25,875 bases of DNA from DAOUAE01 sp034433795 (GTDB lineage Bacteria; Chloroflexota; UBA6077; FW602-bin22; DAOUAE01). The position numbers were made by a program, and so were the translations under genes. Shown here piece after piece: positions 7,501 through 13,540 of the stretch. The DNA lies in contig DAOUAE010000066.1 in NCBI GenBank assembly GCA_034433795.1, forward strand, positions 1 through 25,875. The letters run 5' to 3'. The notes below the pieces were generated by a model. That model saw only the letters and a list, made by a program, of their open reading frames with translations. It made no database searches and was not told where the DNA came from. Positions within the stretch are counted from its first letter, which is position 1; every line of letters begins with the position of its first letter.

Positions 7501-9255
7501 GGCGGGGCCGGACAGCTCCTGGACGCCGTGGCCCAGCTCGGCGGCTTCAGTGCGGGATCGCCACTCAGCCTGGGCTTCCTCCTGGCCGTGGGACTGGGGC
7601 TGGCCCGCCTGCTGGCTGGTCAGACGCTGGTCATTCCGACCGACTGGTACTGGCCCAGCACACGGGTGATCGCAGGGACGATCAACGAGTTCCCCTTCTT
7701 CACGTTCCTCTACGCCGACCTGCACGCTCACCTGATCGCGCTGCCCTTCACGCTCCTGGCTCTGGGGGTGGCGCTCGACCGGGTCCTGCGGCCGGTAGAG
7801 GGGGCAGGGGACGGGACGCGCCGCGCTCTGGTCCGTCAGGCGCTCGGCGCCCTGCCCCGGCTCCTGGCCGGGGCGCTGGTCATCGGGGCGCTCTTCCCGA
7901 TGAACTCCTGGGACTTCCCCACCTACTTCGGGCTGGTCGGGCTGGCCCTGCTGGTCGGCTGGCTGGGTCTCCCGGACCGGCGGGTCGGGGCCCTCCTGCG
8001 GGCGGGCGTCTTCCTGGCCGGCCTGGGGGCGCTGAGTTACCTCCTCTACCTTCCTTTCCACCGGGCCTACCAGGCCTTCTACACCGGCTTCCAGCCGATC
8101 CCGGACGCCTCGCCCCTGGGCGATTATCTGGTCATCCACGGGCCCTTCCTGGCCGTGCTCCTGAGTTTCCTGCTGCTGGCGCCGCTGCCTGACGGGCGTT
8201 TCCCGGCTGTCGTGCGGGTCTGCACCCTCTGGGGCCGTCACTGGGATCGGCCCGACCATCTGCTGGCTCTCTGGCGGCGGCTCAGTCCGGCGGCGGGGGA
8301 GACGCTCCAGGCACTCCTGGCCGGGGCTCTGGGTCTGGCCGGTCTGGCCGGCGCCCTGGCCGTTCTCGGCAAGCCGCTGGCCGGGCTGCTGCTGGCGCTG
8401 GGGCTGGTGGTGGCCGGGCTGTTCTTCCATCCCCAGCAGACGCCGGCCCGGCGGTTCCTGCTGGGGATGGTCGGGACCGGGCTGGCGCTCGGTGTCCTCA
8501 CCGAACTGGTGGCCCTGGAGGGCGACATCGGCCGGATGAACACCGTGTTCAAGTTCTATCTCCAGGTCTGGGTGCTCTGGGGGATCGCGGCGGCCGTCGC
8601 GCTGCCGACAGTGGTGGCCCGACTGCGGGCGCTGCCACTGGGTGGGCTGCGTCGGCTCTGGCTGGGCGGTCTGGCGGTGCTGCTGGTGGCGACGCTGGTC
8701 TACCCGGTCGTGGGGACGGCGGCCCGGGTTCGCGACCGCTTCGTGCCGACGCTGCCGCCGACGCTGGACGGCACCGCCTATATGCAGGTCGCGGTCCACA
8801 CCGAGGGCCCCGAGGGGCGGCCAGGACGCGCATTTCGCCTGGCGAGCGATCTTCAGGCCATCCGCTGGCTGCAGGCCAACGTCGAGGGGACGCCGGTCAT
8901 CGCCGAAGCGGTCACCCCGCTCTACCGCTGGGGCTCGCGCTACGCGATCTACACCGGGCTGCCGACCATCATCGGCTGGGACTGGCACCAGAAGCAGCAG
9001 CGCTGGGGCTACCAGTATCTGGTGGACGAGCGGATCCGCGACGTCCAGCGCCTCTACAACGACCCTGCGCCCGAGGTGGCCTGGCGCATCTTACTGCGCT
9101 ACGGCGTGGACTATCTCATCGTCGGCGAGCTCGAACGCATTTACTATAGTCCGCAGGGACTGGCCAAGTTCGACCGGATGGTTGGCCCGTACCTGGACAT
9201 CGTGTATGATCAGGACGGCGTGAAGATCTATCGCGTCAGACGGTCCGGTGGCTGA
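4546..9255 (+). CDS. Giant membrane fusion: GT39-like glycosyltransferase + DUF2298 (Chlor_Arch_YYY)
   Basis: This 1569-aa polytopic protein has two halves. Residues 1 to about 485 resemble GT-C transferases of the PMT/ArnT kind: a first membrane helix, then an extracytoplasmic acidic motif HPDE (43-46), then many helices. Residues about 486-725 are a soluble extracytoplasmic region. From about 725 a DUF2298/TIGR03662 module follows, with NPDLWHP, GEKPMDLAYL, the signature NYYYFG (882-887), and EFPFFTFLYADLHAHLIALPF. The last ~160 residues are soluble and contain TGLPTIIGWDWHQKQQR (1470-1486) and the ending YLIVGELER...VKIYRV. PMT/ArnT enzymes move sugar from a polyprenyl-phosphate donor to an outside acceptor; the activity of DUF2298 is unknown. 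The ATG is preceded by GGGATGGA. It is the first gene of the operon and overlaps the next by 8 nt. Confidence 0.85.
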   Translation: MSRPVAGNRFHRIGHRLLLGLVLVGAAALRLFNLDWDGGHLYHPDERHILMVTDRLAWPPDLALLLTPESPLNPKSFAYGSLVFYLLRAVTSLLGTLGDLGGPLAGLRDLDSLLGMRLVGRTLSALFDTGTVLVVYLLGRTLYDRWAGLLAAALVGLATLHIQLAHFYASDTPLTFFLTTTLLHWALFLRTGRRRWALLAGLTTGLALATKVSAAPVLLLMAVGPALRVARASARQPWPWERLLSGPALRAAVTTGLPSLAVAALTFALCSPYALIDATTFVQHVAEQNAMARGLLDLPYTRQYINRPHYLYFLQNLGLFGFGPALGLAALGGSLFALLRGLWRRRTEDLLLLAWVVPYFAIVGSFHAKFLRYLLPITPVLCLFAAVGLLTLRRWLDQRRELAWRAAAGSSLHWLAGVDLDAAARRWFERKGLGYFEHVPLAAVRPDHPLAAETGRRRAWPGRLVAAGIGLVVLGTAFWALAYVRVYTEPHTADRASAWIYQHIPAGAVLATEHWEEGLPVPLRLGDRLYTPEQYRRLTLNLYEPDDERKYRHLVETLQQADYILFFSNRLYGTIPRLPDRYPLTTRYYQLLFGEELGFELVAVFATYPNLFGLALVDDTLSDPGLPTPRLLRDFRPAPLVLNLGRADESFSVYDHPKVLIFRKRTTLSEADLRLLLGGAWTVVAPESGPRYKSLLLSPDQQARIRAGGTYRDLFDPDSLANRVPLLVWVAGLVVFGLIGWPLAFGLFPALADRGFALRYGLAILLVAWLNWLLVSLTPLPASRAVAGLMLLAAAGLAGGLAWRQWPALRAFWGERWLFLLAGEAVFWGAFFLFLGIRLLNPDLWHPARGGEKPMDLAYLMAAIKSVTYPPYDPWFAGGYLNYYYFGQIVVGTLIKLSGIVPTTAYNLVIPLLFAMTAAGAFSAGLNLALSLGRPARGAPPIAGGSTAAAPVTTGPPLTLADPAVRRAFLAGGLATLFVCLIGNLGGAGQLLDAVAQLGGFSAGSPLSLGFLLAVGLGLARLLAGQTLVIPTDWYWPSTRVIAGTINEFPFFTFLYADLHAHLIALPFTLLALGVALDRVLRPVEGAGDGTRRALVRQALGALPRLLAGALVIGALFPMNSWDFPTYFGLVGLALLVGWLGLPDRRVGALLRAGVFLAGLGALSYLLYLPFHRAYQAFYTGFQPIPDASPLGDYLVIHGPFLAVLLSFLLLAPLPDGRFPAVVRVCTLWGRHWDRPDHLLALWRRLSPAAGETLQALLAGALGLAGLAGALAVLGKPLAGLLLALGLVVAGLFFHPQQTPARRFLLGMVGTGLALGVLTELVALEGDIGRMNTVFKFYLQVWVLWGIAAAVALPTVVARLRALPLGGLRRLWLGGLAVLLVATLVYPVVGTAARVRDRFVPTLPPTLDGTAYMQVAVHTEGPEGRPGRAFRLASDLQAIRWLQANVEGTPVIAEAVTPLYRWGSRYAIYTGLPTIIGWDWHQKQQRWGYQYLVDERIRDVQRLYNDPAPEVAWRILLRYGVDYLIVGELERIYYSPQGLAKFDRMVGPYLDIVYDQDGVKIYRVRRSGG

Positions 9256-11677
9256 GTTTCTGCGCTGGTATCTCGCCCTTCAGGTGATCGGCCTGGCGGC
9301 CCTGCCGCTGGCCTTTTTCTGCCTGCGGACGCTGCCCGACCGGGGGTTCGCTTTCGCCCGTCCGCTGGGGCTGCTGGTGGTGGGCTATCTCCTCTGGCTG
9401 GGGGCGACGCTCGGGTTCTGGGCCAACCGTCCGGTGACGGTCGCGGCGCTCGTCGGGCTGGTCGGGGCGGTCGGGTGGCTGGTCTGGCCGGAGACCGGCT
9501 CCCATCTGCGGGCTCTCTGGCGTGAGCAGCGCCGGCTGATCCTGGCGACCGAGGGACTCTTCCTGGGGGCCTTCGCCCTCTGGGCGCTGGTCCGGGCCTA
9601 CAACCCGGAGATCTTCGCCACCGAAAAGCCGATGGAGTTCGCCTTTCTCAACGCCGTCCTGCGGAGCGAGCGCTTCCCACCGGTGGACCCCTGGCTGGCC
9701 GGCCACTCGATCAGTTACTACTACTTCGGCTACGTCCTGGTCGGGCTGCTGGCCAAACTGACCGCGACCCCGGCCGGCGTGGCCTTCAATCTGGCGATCG
9801 CCCTTCTCTTCGCCCTGGCGGCCACCGGGGCGTTCGCCCTGGGGGTGGCGGTGCTCTCCACCTGGCCGGGGCTCTCGCGGCGGCTGAGCGGGGTTGGGGG
9901 GCTCTTGACCGCCCTCTGTGTCGTCCTGCTCAGCAACCTGGAGCCAGTGGTCGAGGTCGCGAACGCCAACGATCTGCTCAGCCCACCGCTCCGGCAGTTC
10001 TTCCAGATCAAAGACCTTCCGCCGGGCTACCGGAGCCCGTTCGGCTTTCCGGTGGAGGCGCTTGACAACTGGTGGTGGTTTCGGGCGGCGCGGGTGGTGA
10101 TGGACCTCGCGCCCGACGGCCAGGTCCGCGACTACACGATCACCGAGTTCCCCTTTTTCAGCTTCCTGCTGGCCGATCTCCATCCACACCTCCTGGCCCT
10201 GCCCTTCGGCCTGCTCGCCCTGGCCCTGGCCTGGCATCTCCTGCTGGCGCCCGACGGGATGCGGGCCGGGGACCTGCTGGGCCGGCCGCCGGCGCTCCTG
10301 CTCCTGGGGCTGGTCGTCGGCGGGCTGGGCTTTCTCAACACCTGGGATCTGGTGACCTACCTGGGGCTGCTGGCCGGCGCGCTCCTCGGGCGTGAGGTCC
10401 TGGAGCGCGGCCGGCTCGACCGGCTGGCCCTGCGGGAGGCTCTGCGTTTCGCCGGCCTGGTCGGCGGGCTGGCTTTTCTGCTTTACCTGCCCTTCTTCGC
10501 CGTCTTCCAGTCGCAGGCCGCCGGGCTGGGGATTGTGCCGATCCGCACCAAGCCCCAGCACTTCCTGCTGGTCTGGGGGCCGTTCCTCGGCGTCCTCGGC
10601 CTCTTCCTCTGGCGTCGGCTCCGGCCGGGCGGGGTGGCCCGACGCCACTGGCTGCCGGTGGCCGGGGTGAGCCTGGCTCTCCTCCTCACCAGTCTGCTCG
10701 ACCTTGAGGCGCTGATCCCCCGGGCGCTCCGGGAGCCGGGGGCGCTCCTGCTCCTGGCCCTGCGCCTGCCGGTGGGCGGGATTCTGCTGCCGGTGGGGCT
10801 GGTGGCGTTGGCGCTCCTGCGCCGGCGGGTGCTGGCGGCGCCGGTGCAGACCGCTGTGCCCGTCAGGCCGGTGTCCGGTCGGTCGCTCCGACCGGTGGCC
10901 GGGGCCGCGCCGATCCGGGCCGAGGTTTACCTTCTGGGACTGGTCCTGGCCGGGACGCTCCTGCTGCTGGGGACCGAACTGGTCTTCGTCCGCGACCTCT
11001 TCGGCAACCGGATGAATACGGTTTTCAAACTCTATTTCCAGACCTGGGTCCTGTGGGGGGTGGCGGCGGGGATCGCGCTGACCGTGCTCATCGCCGAGAC
11101 GGACCGCCGGCGGTGGACGGCTCGGCTGTCGTTGGGGGCCGTTGGACTGCTCGTCGGCGCCGGGCTCCTCTATGCGCCGCTGGCCACCCTCTCCAAGACC
11201 GGCTTCTTCGCCGGCCCACCGACCCTGGACGGCACGGGCTTCTTCGCCCACTGGCGCCCGGAGGAGTTCGCCGCCATCCAGTGGCTGCAGGCGAACGTCG
11301 CCGGCACCCCGACGATCGTCGAGGCGACAGGGGGTTCGTACCAGCAGGAGATCGGCCGGATCGCCGAGTTCACCGGCCTGCCCACGTTGCTCGGCTGGGA
11401 CTTCCACGAGGTCCAGTGGCGCGGCCGCTACGATGAGCCGGCCCGCCGGCGGGGCGATATCGAGGCGATCTATCGCGAGAGCGATCCGGTGCGCGTGGCC
11501 GGGCTTCTGGCCCGGTATCAGGTGGCCTATGTCTACGTGGGGCCGACCGAGCGCGCGCTCTACGGCGCGGCGGTGCCGGCGGTGCTCGCCCGCGACCCCA
11601 CGCTGCTGGCGCCGGTCTATCAGAACGGTCCGGTGACGATCTATCAGGTGACGCCGCGCGCGCTCGCCGTCCGGTAG
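9248..11677 (+). CDS. DUF2298 (Chlor_Arch_YYY) membrane protein
   Basis: This 809-aa polytopic protein is colinear with the second half of the preceding gene product. Shared landmarks are NPEIFATEKPMEFAFLNAV, PPVDPWLAG, SYYYFG (156-161), EFPFFSFLLADLHPHLLALPF, NRMNTVFKLYFQTWVLWG, and the soluble C-terminal motif TGLPTLLGWDFHEVQWR (709-725). The tandem pair therefore arose by duplication plus fusion or fission. The start is a GTG inside the end of the preceding gene (8-nt overlap), so translation is likely coupled. Length matches the short class of the family, described as strongly hydrophobic proteins of about 700-900 residues. Biochemical function is not known for the family; a role with lipid-linked sugars at the outer membrane face is inferred from gene context. 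Confidence 0.85.
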   Translation: MAEFLRWYLALQVIGLAALPLAFFCLRTLPDRGFAFARPLGLLVVGYLLWLGATLGFWANRPVTVAALVGLVGAVGWLVWPETGSHLRALWREQRRLILATEGLFLGAFALWALVRAYNPEIFATEKPMEFAFLNAVLRSERFPPVDPWLAGHSISYYYFGYVLVGLLAKLTATPAGVAFNLAIALLFALAATGAFALGVAVLSTWPGLSRRLSGVGGLLTALCVVLLSNLEPVVEVANANDLLSPPLRQFFQIKDLPPGYRSPFGFPVEALDNWWWFRAARVVMDLAPDGQVRDYTITEFPFFSFLLADLHPHLLALPFGLLALALAWHLLLAPDGMRAGDLLGRPPALLLLGLVVGGLGFLNTWDLVTYLGLLAGALLGREVLERGRLDRLALREALRFAGLVGGLAFLLYLPFFAVFQSQAAGLGIVPIRTKPQHFLLVWGPFLGVLGLFLWRRLRPGGVARRHWLPVAGVSLALLLTSLLDLEALIPRALREPGALLLLALRLPVGGILLPVGLVALALLRRRVLAAPVQTAVPVRPVSGRSLRPVAGAAPIRAEVYLLGLVLAGTLLLLGTELVFVRDLFGNRMNTVFKLYFQTWVLWGVAAGIALTVLIAETDRRRWTARLSLGAVGLLVGAGLLYAPLATLSKTGFFAGPPTLDGTGFFAHWRPEEFAAIQWLQANVAGTPTIVEATGGSYQQEIGRIAEFTGLPTLLGWDFHEVQWRGRYDEPARRRGDIEAIYRESDPVRVAGLLARYQVAYVYVGPTERALYGAAVPAVLARDPTLLAPVYQNGPVTIYQVTPRALAVR

Positions 11678-11713
11678 GGCCGCGCGCTCACGGTTGAGAG
11701 AGGCGGAGTTACG

Positions 11714-13534
11714 ATGGCTCGCTCCCGCCGGCACGCTCCCGCCCGTCGGCCGCCACGGTCCGCCCCGGTGGACGGACCGGTGGCCCCGCCGGCGCCGGGG
11801 GACGTCCGGGCAGCGGCGCTGCCTCCACCGCGCCTGGAGACGGCGCTATACCTCCTGGCGGGACTGCTGGCCCTGGCCGTGCGCCTCGGCGGCCTGGACC
11901 TGGCGCCGCTCGCACCACGGGAGGCCGCCCTGGCGGTGGGCGCCTGGCAGCTCAGCCGGGGTGAGGCCGCCCCGGTGGCGGCGGCTCCGCTGCTCCTGCA
12001 CCTGAACGCTTTCCTGTTCTTCCTGGTCGGGCCGAGTGATGCGGCCGCCCGGTTGCTGCCGGCCCTGGCCGGGGCGGCCCTCTGCCTGGGGCCGTGGGCC
12101 CTGCGCCACCGACTGGGACGGAGCGAGGCCCTGGCCAGCAGCTTCCTGCTGGCCCTCTCGCCGACACTGGTTCAGGTCAGCCGGACAGTCGAGAGCCTGC
12201 CGCTGGCGCTGCTGGCCGGGCTGCTCCTGGTCGTCGGGCTCGACGCGACGGTGCGCGCTCAGGGGTGGGGATACGGCCTGACGGCGCTCGCACTGGGGGT
12301 GCTCCTGGTGGCCGGGCCGGCCGGCTACTTTGTGCTGGTGCCCATGGGGGTGGCCGCTCTGGGGCTGGCCCTCACCGCGCCGGCCACCCGGCGGACCGTG
12401 GTGGCCCTCTGGCGCCAGGCGGCGCCGGCCCGACCAGCCCTTCTCTGGGCTCTGCTCTTCGTGTTCCTGGTGGCGACGCGCGCCTTCACCTACCCCTTTG
12501 GCCTCCAGGAGGCCCTCCTGGACCCGCTGGCGCTCTTCGTGGAGGCGTTCGTTCCCCGGACGGCGGGCGCGCCGATCTGGCTGCCGATGCTCACCGTGGC
12601 TGTCTACGAGCCGCTGCTGCTTGCGGGGGCCCTGCTGGCGGCCGGGCGGCGCTGGCGCGAATGGCGGGGTCGCTTTTTCCTGATCTGGGCCGGTGTGGCC
12701 CTCCTGCTCTGTCTGGCGGAGGCCGAGCGCCGGCCGGCGCTGACGGCGACGATAATCGTTCCCCTGGCGCTTCTGGCTGGCCTGGTGGTCGGGCCGGCGG
12801 TCGGCCGTCTCCGCGACGCCCGTCTGCGTCGGGAGTGTGCCCGTCTGCTGCTCTTCGGCGGGCCGCCGCTGGTGCTTCTGGGGATCGTGGCCGGCTACCT
12901 TTCGCTGCCCGCCCCGCGACCACGGCCGCCGGACCCGGCGGTGGATCTCATCGCCCCGGCGCTGCTCCCGGCGCTGATCCTGTTCCTCGTCTTCATCGCC
13001 GGCCACTGGGCCGACCGGCGGGCGGTCTGGGGGGGGCGGGCGGCCCTGGGGCTGGTCGGCGCGGGCCTGGGGGTGCTCTGGCAGGTCCACAGTCTGAGCC
13101 AGCTGGCCTTCGTTCAGGCCCAGACGCCGGTGGAACTCTTCCGGCTGGAGGCCACCGCCAGCGATGTTCGCACCCTGGCCGGCGAGGTCCGTGAGATTCT
13201 GGCGGTCCTGGAGAACAACCGGATCCGCGACCGGGAGGTGGTGGTCCAGGGGCCAGGCGCCGTCCTCGTCCAGTGGTACCTCAGCGGGCGGCCGGTGCGC
13301 CCGGCGTCGGACGGTGAGGCGCTGGTGGTGGTCCTGCCGGCCGGGGCGCCGGCGCCGGGCGAGGGCTACCTGGGCCAGCGCTATCATCTCTGGCAGGCCT
13401 GGCGGCCGCACTGGCCCACGCTCGGCGCCTTCTACCGCTGGCTGGTCTACCGCGAACTGCCGGCCGGCCCGGGAGCCACGCCGGTCGAGCGGACCGACGT
13501 GATCGTCTATGTCCGCAGTCTTCTGGAGAGGTAA
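11714..13534 (+). CDS. TIGR03663-like membrane protein lacking the signature residues
   Basis: This 606-aa protein has a basic, Pro/Ala-rich cytoplasmic tail (1-40) followed by many membrane helices and a soluble C-terminal region (about 455-606). It aligns by eye with the next gene product from the first helix to the end: RLLPALAG...ALRHRLGRSEALASSFLLALSPTLVQVSR against RLGHALFG...FLRHHLGRVGALLAAAMITVSPTLLYFSR, and the ending WLVYREL...TDVIVYVRSLLE against YFLYREP...TDFVMFVRRDL. The residues said to be invariant in TIGR03663 have changed: DE is RE (69-70), HGP is AAP, and the Arg in FAREDMF is missing. It may be a non-catalytic partner of the neighbour. The ATG follows GAGGCGGAG at suitable spacing, 36 nt after the preceding stop. 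Confidence 0.75.
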   Translation: MARSRRHAPARRPPRSAPVDGPVAPPAPGDVRAAALPPPRLETALYLLAGLLALAVRLGGLDLAPLAPREAALAVGAWQLSRGEAAPVAAAPLLLHLNAFLFFLVGPSDAAARLLPALAGAALCLGPWALRHRLGRSEALASSFLLALSPTLVQVSRTVESLPLALLAGLLLVVGLDATVRAQGWGYGLTALALGVLLVAGPAGYFVLVPMGVAALGLALTAPATRRTVVALWRQAAPARPALLWALLFVFLVATRAFTYPFGLQEALLDPLALFVEAFVPRTAGAPIWLPMLTVAVYEPLLLAGALLAAGRRWREWRGRFFLIWAGVALLLCLAEAERRPALTATIIVPLALLAGLVVGPAVGRLRDARLRRECARLLLFGGPPLVLLGIVAGYLSLPAPRPRPPDPAVDLIAPALLPALILFLVFIAGHWADRRAVWGGRAALGLVGAGLGVLWQVHSLSQLAFVQAQTPVELFRLEATASDVRTLAGEVREILAVLENNRIRDREVVVQGPGAVLVQWYLSGRPVRPASDGEALVVVLPAGAPAPGEGYLGQRYHLWQAWRPHWPTLGAFYRWLVYRELPAGPGATPVERTDVIVYVRSLLER

Positions 13535-13540
13535 CAGACG

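Noticed and set aside
10063..10095. TTGACA within the 809-aa gene as an internal promoter
   Set aside because: No matching -10 at the right distance; it falls inside conserved coding sequence.
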